A DNA stretch of 64,000 nt. Origin: Arthrobacter pullicola (GTDB taxonomy: Bacteria > Actinomycetota > Actinomycetes > Actinomycetales > Micrococcaceae). The notes below the pieces were generated by a model that was given only the letters and a program-made list of their open reading frames with translations, searched no databases and was not told where the DNA came from. Shown piece by piece: positions 41,488 through 49,940 of this stretch. Location of the stretch: contig NZ_JACSQC010000005.1 of assembly GCF_014836875.1 (NCBI RefSeq), forward strand, positions 62,001 to 126,000, written 5' to 3'. Numbering within the stretch: the first letter of the stretch is position 1; each line of letters opens with the position of its first letter. A program made the position numbers and the translations under genes.

Positions 41488-42504
41488 ATGCGCCGGAACC
41501 GGATGAGCGGCTGGAGCCGGGCAGCACTGCTGCTGGCCGTGGGAAGCGGATTGGTTGCCGGCGGGATTGCCGCCCCGGCGTCCGCCGCGGGGCCTGGAGC
41601 TGTCCAGGGTAAAGGGCCCAACGCCGGTCACCACGCCTGGCACAGCAGCGGGCACGGCAAGGGCACACACCGGGGGTGGCATCAAGGCCGGAACCAGGGC
41701 CGGGATCACGGGCAGAATCACGGTCGGGACCGCAGTTTCGACTACGCCGCGCTAGGCGACTCCTATGCCGCAGGCTACGGCGGGGGTGCGCTGCTGGATG
41801 CGTGCGGCCGGACGGCGGAGGGATATCCGGCACTGCTGGACGGGCTCGACGGCGTCGCACTGGTGTCGAACCAGTCCTGTGCCGGTGCGACGGCGCTCAG
41901 CACTCCTCCGGGACCCCCCGAGGGCCCGGTGGACCTGCCGGAACAGATCGAGGCGCTGGCGGCCGGCGGGCTGATCGGCCGCGGCACCGATCTGGTCACG
42001 TTGACGATTGGCGGTAACGATGTCCGGTTCGGCGACGTGGTTGCGGCCTGCGCCGGTCCGGAGCTGCCGGCCACCTGCGCCCCGGCGCTTGAGGCCGCGC
42101 AGGCCTACGCCGAAACCACGCTCGCCGCCCAGCTGCAGGTATCGCTGGCCCGGCTGCGTTCGCTGGCACCCCGGGCCGAGCTTGTCCTGACCGGCTATCC
42201 GCACCTGTTCGAGGAAGGTGCACCCGGGCCGCTGAGCCCTCCAGCCCAGGCCCTCTTCAACGAAGGCACCGATAAGCTCAACGCGGTCCTGGCCGCGCAG
42301 CTGGGCCGGGGCTCGACCTTTGTGGACGTGGTGGACGAGTTCGCCGGACACGGCGTGGGGTCGGCCGATCCGTGGATCATCTTCGACGGCGGGCCGTTTG
42401 ACCTCCACCCGAACGCCACCGGTTACCAGGACGGTTATCTGGCCGCGATCACGGCCGACGTCGATCTGCCCTCATGGCACGGCGGCTGCCGCGGCAGGAG
42501 TTAG
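41488..42504 (+). CDS. Secreted SGNH/GDSL-family hydrolase
   Basis: Exported esterase or lipase-like protein of 338 residues. The signal peptide ends near ASAA (about residue 34). A His/Gly/Arg-rich stretch follows (residues 48-80, including GHHAWH and HGQNHGR), which is unusual for the family. The SGNH blocks are ALGDSYAAG (Ser92), TIGGNDVRFG and the C-terminal DLHPNATGY with the catalytic Asp and His. GAAGGAG precedes the tandem codons GTG ATG; I use ATG 41488 for spacing. The substrate is unknown; secreted members often cut lipids or acetyl groups on glycans. Confidence 0.85.
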   Translation: MRRNRMSGWSRAALLLAVGSGLVAGGIAAPASAAGPGAVQGKGPNAGHHAWHSSGHGKGTHRGWHQGRNQGRDHGQNHGRDRSFDYAALGDSYAAGYGGGALLDACGRTAEGYPALLDGLDGVALVSNQSCAGATALSTPPGPPEGPVDLPEQIEALAAGGLIGRGTDLVTLTIGGNDVRFGDVVAACAGPELPATCAPALEAAQAYAETTLAAQLQVSLARLRSLAPRAELVLTGYPHLFEEGAPGPLSPPAQALFNEGTDKLNAVLAAQLGRGSTFVDVVDEFAGHGVGSADPWIIFDGGPFDLHPNATGYQDGYLAAITADVDLPSWHGGCRGRS

Positions 42505-42530
42505 CGCCAGCCGCACGAGGGCCCAAAGCA

Positions 42531-42567
42531 CGACGGCGGTGCCCGCCATACGCGGGCACCGCCGTCG
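42531..42567. terminator. Hairpin between convergent SGNH and alcohol dehydrogenase genes
   Basis: A 16-bp perfect stem (CGACGGCGGTGCCCGC with its complement, loop CATAC) and no T-run. Confidence 0.85.
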
Positions 42568-42585
42568 AACTGTGGTTGGGAAGTG

Positions 42586-43632
42586 TTACTTCATGTGCGG
42601 AACAACGACGGCGCGGCCGCTGAGCTCCCCCGCCTCCAGCTTCCGGTAAGCCTCCAGCGCGTTGTCCATGCTGTAGAGCTCAACTTCCGGCTTGATCTGC
42701 CCGGCGCGGTACATGGCCACCACTTCGTGCAGGTCCTCGATGGTGCCCCAGTAGGTGTTGGTCATGGTGGACTCGTACGGCGTGGTGAAGAAGCTCCACT
42801 CGTACGATCCGCCGGCAATGCCAACAACGGTAAACCGCGACTGCGGGGCCATCGAAGCGGCCGCGGTCTTGATGGTCGGACCCACCCCGACGAAGTCGAA
42901 CGCGGCATCCACACCGCGGCCGCCGGTGATCTCCCGGATGCGTTCCACCTGGCCCTCACCGCCGGGAACCACGATGGCCCCGGCAGCTTCGGCCTTCTGC
43001 ATGGCCTCTTCCTTCATATCGGTGGCGATCACGGTGGCGCCGGTGAGCGCCTTGAGGATCTGCACGGCCATCTGGCCCAGCCCGCCAAGGCCGATCACCA
43101 GGGCGTATTTGCCGCCCCCGGCCAGGTTCGGCAGCGAGTTCTTGATGGCGTGGTACGGCGTCAGTGCCGCGTCGGAAAGCGGCGCCGCGGCGACGGGATC
43201 GGCGTCACCCAGCGGGACCAGGTTCCGGACCGGGACCACCAGGTATTCGGCCATGCCGCCGTCGCGGCCCAGCCCCATGCCCAGGTAGGGCATCTCGGCG
43301 GCGTTCTCGCAGTAGGTGTCCTGCCCGCGGGAGCAGGCCTTGCAGTGCCCGCAGCCCACCGGGCCGTAGACCAGGTAGGCGCCGCCGATCTCCACGCCAC
43401 TGACGCCTTCGCCGAGCTCTTCGACCCAGCCGGAGTTTTCATGGCCCAGGATGAAGGCGGGCGGAATCGAGCCCGGCGCGCCTTCGGCGAAGTCCTTGTA
43501 GAGTGCGACGTCGGAGTGGCAGGCACCGGCGCCTGCCACCTTCAGCAGGACCTCGCCCGGGCCCGGCTTCGGCTTTTCGACCTCTGTCAGGGACGGGAAT
43601 GTCTGCCACTTCTCAAATACAACTGCACGCAT
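42586..43632 (-). CDS. Zinc-dependent NAD(P) alcohol dehydrogenase
   Basis: MDR-family dehydrogenase of 348 residues. Catalytic zinc ligands are Cys in GACHSD and the HE of LGHENSG; the structural zinc set is CGHCKACSRGQDTYC. The nucleotide motif is GLGGLGQMA. ATG 43632 has GAAGG 5 nt upstream. The gene stands alone after a divergent region, so the real alcohol or aldehyde is not known; an aromatic alcohol would fit the neighbouring catabolic genes but is a guess. Confidence 0.88.
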   Translation of the reverse strand: MRAVVFEKWQTFPSLTEVEKPKPGPGEVLLKVAGAGACHSDVALYKDFAEGAPGSIPPAFILGHENSGWVEELGEGVSGVEIGGAYLVYGPVGCGHCKACSRGQDTYCENAAEMPYLGMGLGRDGGMAEYLVVPVRNLVPLGDADPVAAAPLSDAALTPYHAIKNSLPNLAGGGKYALVIGLGGLGQMAVQILKALTGATVIATDMKEEAMQKAEAAGAIVVPGGEGQVERIREITGGRGVDAAFDFVGVGPTIKTAAASMAPQSRFTVVGIAGGSYEWSFFTTPYESTMTNTYWGTIEDLHEVVAMYRAGQIKPEVELYSMDNALEAYRKLEAGELSGRAVVVPHMK

Positions 43633-43921
43633 AATGCCTTCTTCTTTGAATCGGTGCGGCGGAGTTTACCCGCCACCTCCACCATATATGCCTTTACATC
43701 TACATGGCCTGGCGGCTAACGGGGCTTCCGCCCCGGGGGCCGGTTGCGCTAGTGTTTGCAGTGCTTCACGAGATGTGGCCTCCCAGGCCCGGGACCCCGG
43801 GTAACGGAAAAGCTCCGACTGGCCTCACACCAACCCCATTGTTCGGCGGGTGGTTCGGATGACGAAGCGGTCCGCCTCCAGCCGGAGCGGGCAAGGACAA
43901 CTCCTCCGAAGGACAAACACT
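43633..43921. other. Intergenic region between divergent genes
   Basis: A 289-bp stretch between the alcohol dehydrogenase and a hypothetical gene. It contains an AT-rich patch (CATATATG, about 43683-43690) that is a likely promoter region for the dehydrogenase, and small G/C palindromes (CCCGGG repeats near 43792 and 43800). I see no RNA gene or convincing small coding frame. Confidence 0.4.
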
Positions 43922-44320
43922 GTGGCTTATTCCAGTGACTCCCCCATCCGCAGTATCGCTTCCGTGCGCCCGGAGCACGCGCCGGCCCCGTCCGGTCCCC
44001 TGGGCGGCTACGACGACTGGGTCGACGTGGAAGTCCATGCCGACCCCGGGCTGGACGTTGTAGCCCTGGTAATTGACGGCACCCAGCAGCTGATGTGGCA
44101 CCAGGACACGGCCCGGGTGGCGCTGGCCCTGGCCTCCGCTGCCGGAAATCCACAGTGGTGCGCGCTGCACTCCATCCTGCTGGTCCCCGGCGGCTTCAAC
44201 GGCCCCGCCGGCAGCTCTTTTTTCTGCTTGGCCGCCACGGAGCGCGCGCACCGGTGCCCGGAGAACACAGTCCCGGCTGAGGTCCCGCATTCCGTCCCGC
44301 AACCGGCTTCACGCCCGTAG
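43922..44320 (+). CDS. Hypothetical protein
   Basis: A 132-residue soluble protein that I do not recognise. It begins with a Pro/Ala-rich stretch and has a compact central part with alternating hydrophobic residues (VDVEVHADPGLDVVALVID, WHQDTARVALALA) that suggests an alpha/beta fold. Four cysteines lie in the C-terminal half. GTG 43922 has GAAGGA 8 nt upstream, which supports it over earlier starts. It is convergent with the phosphatase gene, only 18 bp away. Confidence 0.55.
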   Translation: MAYSSDSPIRSIASVRPEHAPAPSGPLGGYDDWVDVEVHADPGLDVVALVIDGTQQLMWHQDTARVALALASAAGNPQWCALHSILLVPGGFNGPAGSSFFCLAATERAHRCPENTVPAEVPHSVPQPASRP

Positions 44321-44338
44321 CGGCTCCCCGGCAGCGCG

Positions 44339-45085
44339 TCAGCAGGCTTTATCCAGCAGCCGTGCCCGAAGCCGATCCAGCGTCTGCCTGTCCGCCCCAG
44401 CCCGGAGCAGGAAATTCCAGCTGTCCAGGCTCCCGGCCACGGCCAGAAGTTCCTGCTGTGCGGCAGCGCTGCGCCCGGCAAGTCCGTGGTCATCCAGCGG
44501 ACGCTCCCGCGGCTGCTTCTGGAGCCGGTGCCACTCATTGATTCCGGCGAAGGCAGCCGCATAGTCCGCGGCGATCGCCTCCGGTGCCGCACCTGCGAGC
44601 TGCAGCAGGAGCAAGGTGACCAGCCCCGTGCGGTCCCGTCCGGCGGAGCAGTGAATCACGACGCCGCCGGCAGGGGCTTCGGCGATAGTCCGGGCTATCG
44701 CAGCGAATTTCTCCGGCCAGCGCGCAAGGTTGTCCAGGTAAAAGCGCGGTGAGTTCATATATGGTCCGGTGAGCACGGTGAACTCGGGATCAGCGGCTTC
44801 CTGGGTGGGCCGGTTCAGCACCGCTATGTGCTGGACGGCCGACGGCGGCACTGCCGGATCGGTGTCCCGCCGGCCGATTTCGCCCTCGTTCCGCAGGTCC
44901 ACCACGGTGCGGACACCGGCGTCGTATGCCTGCTGCCAGCCACGGGCAGTGAGCCATTCGGACCGTCCCATCCGGTAAATCCGGCCCGGCTGAATGCTTC
45001 CGCCACCGGCCACGGGGATGCCTCCGAGGTCCCGGGCGTTCACTGCACCTTCCCAGTCCACTGCTCGGTTGCTGCCGCTGTCCAT
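44339..45085 (-). CDS. Tyrosine-protein-phosphatase-like protein (PTP/DSP superfamily)
   Basis: Protein of 248 residues. The active-site P-loop HCSAGRDRTG (catalytic Cys and Arg) is complete and centred near residue 150. ARDLGGIP at the start and VVDLRNEGE before the loop fit the bacterial LipA/MptpB-type tyrosine phosphatase group. Such enzymes can act on phosphoproteins or phosphoinositides; the target is unknown. The start ATG 45085 is given by TACGCT 6 nt upstream. No signal peptide. Confidence 0.85.
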   Translation of the reverse strand: MDSGSNRAVDWEGAVNARDLGGIPVAGGGSIQPGRIYRMGRSEWLTARGWQQAYDAGVRTVVDLRNEGEIGRRDTDPAVPPSAVQHIAVLNRPTQEAADPEFTVLTGPYMNSPRFYLDNLARWPEKFAAIARTIAEAPAGGVVIHCSAGRDRTGLVTLLLLQLAGAAPEAIAADYAAAFAGINEWHRLQKQPRERPLDDHGLAGRSAAAQQELLAVAGSLDSWNFLLRAGADRQTLDRLRARLLDKAC

Positions 45086-45091
45086 GGCTCC

Positions 45092-45097
45092 AGCGTA
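45092..45097 (-). promoter_or_regulatory. -10 element of the phosphatase gene (leaderless type)
   Basis: TACGCT on the minus strand, 6 nt before ATG 45085. Confidence 0.5.
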
Positions 45098-45181
45098 GGG
45101 GGTGGGCGGAACCGTGCCCACAGCTGGCGGTGCTGCGCCGGCAAGGCAGGATGGGCTGCCCCTCATGAGCTCAGCGCCGGG

Positions 45182-46030
45182 TCAGCTCCAGTCGAAAAAG
45201 CCCTTGCCGGACTTCCGGCCGAGCTCGCCGCGGGCCACCTTGTCCCGCAGGATCTGCGGCGGCTCGAAGCGCGGACCAAGGGTGGAGGCCAGGTACTCGG
45301 CGATGCCGAGCCGGACATCCAGGCCCACAATGTCGGTGGTCTTCAGCGGACCGGTCGGATGCTTGTAGCCCAGCACCATGGCGGCGTCGATGTCCTCCGC
45401 CGAGGCCACGCCTTCCTCGACCATCCGCATGGCTTCCAGGGCGATCGCCACGCCCAGCCGCGAGCTGGCGAAGCCGGGGGCATCGTTGACGACCACGGGT
45501 GTTTTGCCCAGGTCGGCAACCCATGTGCGGGCTTCAGCGGCCAGTTCCGCGGAGGTTCGTTTACCGAGCACCACCTCGATCAGGGTCGATGCCGGAACCG
45601 GGTTGAAGAAGTGCAGGCCGCAGAACCGGTCCGGGCGCTGCAGTTTCTCCGCCAGTTCGGAGACGGAGAGCGAGGAGGTGTTGGATGCCAGCCAGGCATC
45701 GTGGTCCAGCTGTTCCTCGACCGCCACCAGCGCCGTCGCCTTCAGGCTGAAGTCCTCCGGCACCGCTTCGACCACCAAACCGGATCCGGCGAAGTCGGCG
45801 TAGTCGGTGGACACGCTCAGCCGCGTGGTGAGGGCCTCCAGCGGTTCAGACGCAGTGCCGCGCTCGACACTCCTGGCCAGATTCCCGGCCACGCGTTCGT
45901 AGGCTGCCTGGGCGGCGGCGTCGTCACGTTCCACCACAACGACGGCGGCGCCGGCCGTGCAGAAGGCGTGGGCAATGCCTGCGCCCATGCGGCCACCGCC
46001 GAGGACACCGACCTTGGGAGGAACTGTCAT
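45182..46030 (-). CDS. paaH: 3-Hydroxyacyl-CoA dehydrogenase of the phenylacetate pathway
   Basis: NAD-dependent dehydrogenase of 282 residues, single-domain type. The Rossmann motif GGGRMGAGIA is near residue 11; SNTSSLSVSELA and HFFNPVPASTLIEVV contain the catalytic Ser and His. The C-terminal GRKSGKGFFDWS is the usual end of the family. It overlaps the enoyl-CoA hydratase gene as ATGA. It oxidises a 3-hydroxyadipyl-CoA-type intermediate, assigned from the thiolase-hydratase context and the PaaR-like operator. Confidence 0.85.
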   Translation of the reverse strand: MTVPPKVGVLGGGRMGAGIAHAFCTAGAAVVVVERDDAAAQAAYERVAGNLARSVERGTASEPLEALTTRLSVSTDYADFAGSGLVVEAVPEDFSLKATALVAVEEQLDHDAWLASNTSSLSVSELAEKLQRPDRFCGLHFFNPVPASTLIEVVLGKRTSAELAAEARTWVADLGKTPVVVNDAPGFASSRLGVAIALEAMRMVEEGVASAEDIDAAMVLGYKHPTGPLKTTDIVGLDVRLGIAEYLASTLGPRFEPPQILRDKVARGELGRKSGKGFFDWS

Positions 46031-46782
46031 TTGTTTTTCTTCCTTTCCAGGAAAGCCTGCATGCGGTCGAACTTCGCCTCGGATTCAAAGAGGATGCCCT
46101 GGGCGAGGGTGTCGATCACCGGGTGCGCCTCAGCGGGGGCATGGAACACGGATTTGGTGATGCGCACGGCCAGGGGGTCCTGTTTGGCAATGCGGTCGGC
46201 CAGGGCGTTCGCTGCGTCCAGCAGGTTCCCTGCGTCATGGACTTCTGTGACCAGGCGGGCTGCCAGAGCTTCCTCAGCGTTCAGGATCCGGCCCGCCAGG
46301 AGAATCTCCTTGGCCAGCGGCTCCCCAACGAGTTCCTTCAGCCGCCAGGTGGCACCAGCGGCGGCCATGATGCCCAGCGATGTTTCCGGATTGCCGATCT
46401 TCACCGACGGCGTGGCGAGGCGGAAGTCGGCGGCGAAGGCCAGCTCCGCTCCCCCGCCCAGCGCATAGCCGTCCAGCGCGGCGATGACCGGCATGGGCAG
46501 TTTGGCGATCCGGTGGAAGATCGAGGAGTTGATGCCGCGCAGGGCGTCTTCCCGGCGGCGTTCGCGCAGCTGGGCGATGTCCGCACCGGAGGCAAAAACG
46601 CCGTTGGTGCCGGAGAGGATCAGGATCTTCGGGTCGCTTTCCAGCGCTGCGCAGAGTTCGTGCAGCTCATCGACCATGGCCTGGTCAATGGCATTGCGGA
46701 CCTCGGGCCGGTTGAGGACGGCGGAAATCCGGTCCCCGCCAACGGTGACCTGCAGCGTGGTGAAGTGCTCGAAGCCCGCCAT
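46027..46782 (-). CDS. paaF: Enoyl-CoA hydratase of the phenylacetate pathway
   Basis: Crotonase-fold hydratase of 251 residues. Both catalytic glutamates are present (Glu113 in GGGAELAF, Glu133 in NPETSLGI), unlike the paaG paralogue at 27553, so hydration of 2,3-dehydroadipyl-CoA fits. It starts 1 bp after the thiolase stop and overlaps paaH by 4 bp. Confidence 0.85.
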   Translation of the reverse strand: MAGFEHFTTLQVTVGGDRISAVLNRPEVRNAIDQAMVDELHELCAALESDPKILILSGTNGVFASGADIAQLRERRREDALRGINSSIFHRIAKLPMPVIAALDGYALGGGAELAFAADFRLATPSVKIGNPETSLGIMAAAGATWRLKELVGEPLAKEILLAGRILNAEEALAARLVTEVHDAGNLLDAANALADRIAKQDPLAVRITKSVFHAPAEAHPVIDTLAQGILFESEAKFDRMQAFLERKKNK

Positions 46783-47994
46783 TTAGAGCGCCTCAATCAG
46801 CATCGCGGTTCCCTGCCCAACGCCCACGCACATGGTCGCAATGCCGCGGGAAGCGCCTTCGCGTTCCATGCGGCCCAGCAAGGTGATGGCGATGCGTGAG
46901 CCGGAGGAGCCCAGCGGGTGGCCCAGGGCGATCGCGCCGCCGTCGTTGTTCACGATTCCCTCATCCAGGCCCAGGCGGCGGATGCAGGCCAGGGACTGGG
47001 TGGCGAAGGCTTCGTTGAGTTCGACGGCGCCGATCTGATCGAGGCGGACGCCGCTGCGCTGCAGCACCTTCTGCGTCGCCGGAACCGGGCCGATGCCCAT
47101 GATTTCCGGCGGCACACCGGCGGAGGCGCCGTCGACAATCCGGGCGCGGGCGGTGAGCCCGTACTCCTTGATGGCGCGCTCGGAGGCAACGATGATCGCG
47201 GAGGCGCCGTCGTTCAGGGAGCTGGCGTTGCCGGCGGTGACAATTCCGCCGGGCTTGACCACCGGGCGCAGCTTGCCGAGGACCTCCAGGGTGGTGCCCT
47301 CGCGGGGGCCTTCGTCGGTGTCCACGACGGTGTCGCCCTTGCGGCCCGGAACCGTGACCGGGACGATTTCGTCCTTAAAGCGTCCCGCAGCGATGGCGGC
47401 CAGCGCCTTTTCGTGTGAGCGGACGGCGAACGCATCGGCGTCTTCCCGGGAGATGCTGTCCGTGGCGGCCAGTTCCTCCGCGGTTTCCGGCATTGAGTAG
47501 GTCATCTTGCCATCGCGGGAGAGATCCCCGGAGGCGAAGCGTTCGTTGGCGAAGCGCCAGCCGATCGAGGTGTCGAAGGTGTCGCCGGGTTTGGCGAAGG
47601 CCTTGGTGGGTTTTTCGGTGACCCACGGCGCGCGGCTCATGGACTCGGTGCCGCCGGCAATGACAATGTCCGCGGCGCCGGCCTTGATCATGTGCGAAGC
47701 CATGATGATGGCAGACAGCCCCGAAGCGCAGAGCCGGTTCACGGTGATGCCGGGGACGGTGTCCGGGAACCCTGCGAGCAGCGCGGCCATGCGGGCGACG
47801 TTGCGGTTCTCTTCGCCGGCACCGTTGGCGTTGCCGAGGATGACTTCGTCAACGACGGCGGGATCCAGGCCTTCGCGGGCCACCAGTTCCTGCAGCGTCA
47901 GGGCCGCGAGGTCGTCCGGGCGGACGCTGGAGAGCGCGCCCCCGTAGCGGCCCACCGGGGTCCGAACTCCGCCTACGAGAAAAGCCTCAGCCAT
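46783..47994 (-). CDS. paaJ: Acetyl-CoA acyltransferase (beta-ketoadipyl-CoA thiolase type)
   Basis: Thiolase of 403 residues. The three active-site regions are intact: the nucleophile Cys89 (NRLCASGLSAI), GHPLGSSG with the base histidine, and the late cysteine in TMCVGVGQG. ATG 47994 has GGGAG upstream. It is the first gene of the paaJ-paaF-paaH operon. PaaJ/PcaF function (cleaving 3-oxoadipyl-CoA and 3-oxo-5,6-dehydrosuberyl-CoA) is inferred from context; a fatty acid thiolase would look alike. Confidence 0.85.
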   Translation of the reverse strand: MAEAFLVGGVRTPVGRYGGALSSVRPDDLAALTLQELVAREGLDPAVVDEVILGNANGAGEENRNVARMAALLAGFPDTVPGITVNRLCASGLSAIIMASHMIKAGAADIVIAGGTESMSRAPWVTEKPTKAFAKPGDTFDTSIGWRFANERFASGDLSRDGKMTYSMPETAEELAATDSISREDADAFAVRSHEKALAAIAAGRFKDEIVPVTVPGRKGDTVVDTDEGPREGTTLEVLGKLRPVVKPGGIVTAGNASSLNDGASAIIVASERAIKEYGLTARARIVDGASAGVPPEIMGIGPVPATQKVLQRSGVRLDQIGAVELNEAFATQSLACIRRLGLDEGIVNNDGGAIALGHPLGSSGSRIAITLLGRMEREGASRGIATMCVGVGQGTAMLIEAL

Positions 47995-48053
47995 GTCTGC
48001 TCCCAAAGAGTTGCCAGTCTGCCGCCGGGCTTCGCTGCCCGCGGCTGCCGGAT

Positions 48054-48072
48054 TTACCGACCAAACGTTCTA
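48054..48072 (-). promoter_or_regulatory. PaaR operator-like site upstream of the thiolase operon
   Basis: TTACCGACCAAACGTTCTA on the plus strand keeps TTACCGACC and the CGTTC arm of the other sites. It lies about 60 bp before the thiolase start and overlaps TATAGA, a likely -10 on the minus strand. Confidence 0.5.
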
Positions 48073-48163
48073 TAAACAATTGCAGACAGGGCCGGGACGG
48101 TCAAACAGTGACGGATCCTCCGGATAGTTTGGGTAACGTACCCGGGTCCGGTGCGAAGCCAGG

Positions 48164-48406
48164 TCAGTCCTGCCGGAGTTCCGCGGTCAGGTCAGCGACA
48201 TCCGTCCGGCTGGGGGCAGTCCAGCCTGCCTGCCAGATTGCTGAGCAGGCTTCCCGGACAGCCCTTACCTGCCGCGCCGAGAGGCCCTCGAAAAGGTCCG
48301 GCCACCGCACCAGGGGATCCAGCCCGGCGGGAATGACCGCGGGAGCGATCCAGTTCGGCTGCCTGCCCATTAGGCGCAGCATTACGTCATCGTGGAACTC
48401 CAGCAT
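48164..48406 (-). CDS. Small hypothetical protein
   Basis: An 80-residue soluble protein I do not recognise. The first half is rich in Pro and Trp (PNWIAPAVIPAG); the second half is helical (LSARQVRAVREACSAIWQAG). ATG 48406 has GAGGGG 6 nt upstream, a good ribosome-binding site; an earlier ATG at 48460 lacks one. Coding is supported mainly by this site and by the lack of another gene here. Confidence 0.5.
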   Translation of the reverse strand: MLEFHDDVMLRLMGRQPNWIAPAVIPAGLDPLVRWPDLFEGLSARQVRAVREACSAIWQAGWTAPSRTDVADLTAELRQD

Positions 48407-48509
48407 GTTTTCCCCTCTATCCCGGTGCCGTCCGGTCCGGCACAACTGAATTATCTTCATGCGGACACAAATCGTCCTGAACGCCGCCCACCCGGACTTC
48501 AGCGTGCCC

Positions 48510-48515
48510 TAGGTT
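48510..48515 (+). promoter_or_regulatory. -10 element of the VOC gene (leaderless type)
   Basis: TAGGTT, followed by TAGGCC and then ATG 48522 (6-nt spacing). Confidence 0.5.
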
Positions 48516-48521
48516 TAGGCC

Positions 48522-48962
48522 ATGGCCTACGACATCCAGATCTGCATCGACTGCGAAAACGCCCACGCCCAGGCTGACTGGTGGGCCACAACCCTTGGCT
48601 GGCCAGTGGAGGAAACCAACCAGGGCTTCATAGATGACATGCTCGCAAAAGGCTATGCCTCCCCGGCTGACCTGATCGAGCACAACGGTGTCCGGATGTG
48701 GCGCGGTGGTTCCGCCATCCTGCAGCCGGTTCCGGACGCTTCGCCTGTGACACCCATGCGCATCCTGTTCCAGCCGGTTCCGGAACCGAAAACCGTCAAG
48801 GACCGGATCCACCTGGACATCCGGCTGGCCGGAGCTGACAGGGACGCTATCCGCGCGGACCTCGAGGCGCGGGGTGCGAAGTTCCTCTGGGAGGCCTATG
48901 AGGGTCCGCATGCCTGGTACACGATGGCAGATCCGGAGGGCAACGAATTCTGCATCAGCTGA
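48522..48962 (+). CDS. VOC (glyoxalase/dioxygenase-fold) protein
   Basis: A 146-residue protein with two beta-alpha-beta-beta-beta modules. It matches the small actinobacterial glyoxalase-like group: IQICIDCENAHAQADWWATTLG at the start (IDCENAHAQADWW), HLDIRLAG in the middle and MADPEGNEFCI at the end. The metal-ligand pattern is not complete enough to name an enzyme activity. Its last 8 bp overlap the convergent azlD gene. Confidence 0.78.
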   Translation: MAYDIQICIDCENAHAQADWWATTLGWPVEETNQGFIDDMLAKGYASPADLIEHNGVRMWRGGSAILQPVPDASPVTPMRILFQPVPEPKTVKDRIHLDIRLAGADRDAIRADLEARGAKFLWEAYEGPHAWYTMADPEGNEFCIS

Positions 48963-49266
48963 GCAGCCGCAGTGCTCCCGCAGTGCCTCCCGCCGCCAGG
49001 AGAACTGCAATCAGCGGCAGCCGGAGCACCGCTGCCAGCGCGCCCGCGAGTACGCCGGCCATCCTGGGCCAATCAGCGAGCTGCTGGCCGTCGTACAGGG
49101 TTGACGTGGCGGCGACGGCGGCCAGCAGCACCGCGATGGCTGCATCAACCGTCCGGTCGGCAGACTCAGGGAAGTTATCCTGCTGCCCCATGGTCACCCC
49201 GGCCAGCCGCACCAGGTAGGTGGCGCCAGCCAGCACCACACAGGCAACCAGCAGTTCAGCGTCCAT
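48955..49266 (-). CDS. azlD: Branched-chain amino acid exporter small subunit
   Basis: A 103-residue membrane protein with about four hydrophobic segments, AzlD/BrnE type. The N-terminal LVRLAGVTM stretch and the overall size fit the family. ATG 49266 overlaps the AzlC stop codon as TAATG. With AzlC it forms a two-component exporter for branched-chain or related amino acids. Confidence 0.82.
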   Translation of the reverse strand: MDAELLVACVVLAGATYLVRLAGVTMGQQDNFPESADRTVDAAIAVLLAAVAATSTLYDGQQLADWPRMAGVLAGALAAVLRLPLIAVLLAAGGTAGALRLLS

Positions 49267-49940
49267 TATGACGCCCCCTGCACGGGGAGCATGAGGGCCA
49301 GGGCTGTCAGGGCCAGCATGGGCGCCACGCCACCGGGAACCAACGGCGCCGCCGCGGCGGCGATCACTGCCCCGCCGGTTACCGTCAGCGCTGTCCGCCG
49401 GTCCCGCAGCTTCCCGAGCAGCATGACCAGCAGGACGGTGGGAAAAACGGCATCCAGTCCCAGCATGGCTGGGTCGGTGACCACCTGCCCAAGAACCGTC
49501 CCCAGGCCGGTACCCAGCGGCCAGGCGCACAGGACCGCCCCGCCGAGCCCCCAGAAAGCCTTCCGCTGCGCTGCCGGACCAGCCGCCCGCGAGGCATAGG
49601 CCACCGTCTCATCATTTACCAGGTGGGCACCCGCCAGGCGCGTCCACCCCGGCTCGAGGAACCGGGAGGCAGCCAATCCGTACACTCCGTTGCGCAGGTT
49701 GACCAGCACTGCCCCCAATGCGGCGGCCAGGGGTGCGGCCTCCGCCAGCAGGCCGCCCACGAACAACAGCTCGGCCGAGGCAGCCAACACGGTGACCGCC
49801 AGTGCGAGCGTCAGCCATGCCGGAAAACCCGCCTGGACGGCGAGGGCACCGTAGGAGACACCAATAAGCATCACGGCGGCCGCGATCGAGACCACTTCCA
49901 GGACATTCTGCGCCGAAACCCCCATCTTGAATGAACTCAT
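49266..49940 (-). CDS. azlC: Branched-chain amino acid exporter large subunit
   Basis: A 224-residue membrane protein of the AzlC/BrnF family, with LIGVSYGALAVQAGF, NLRNGVYGLAASRFL and LVNDETVAYA typical of the group. ATG 49940 is set by an excellent leaderless promoter: TTGACG, a 17-bp spacer and CAATAT, then 7 nt to the start; a later ATG at 49925 is possible. It is divergent from a small XRE-cupin regulator that probably controls it. Confidence 0.85.
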   Translation of the reverse strand: MSSFKMGVSAQNVLEVVSIAAAVMLIGVSYGALAVQAGFPAWLTLALAVTVLAASAELLFVGGLLAEAAPLAAALGAVLVNLRNGVYGLAASRFLEPGWTRLAGAHLVNDETVAYASRAAGPAAQRKAFWGLGGAVLCAWPLGTGLGTVLGQVVTDPAMLGLDAVFPTVLLVMLLGKLRDRRTALTVTGGAVIAAAAAPLVPGGVAPMLALTALALMLPVQGAS

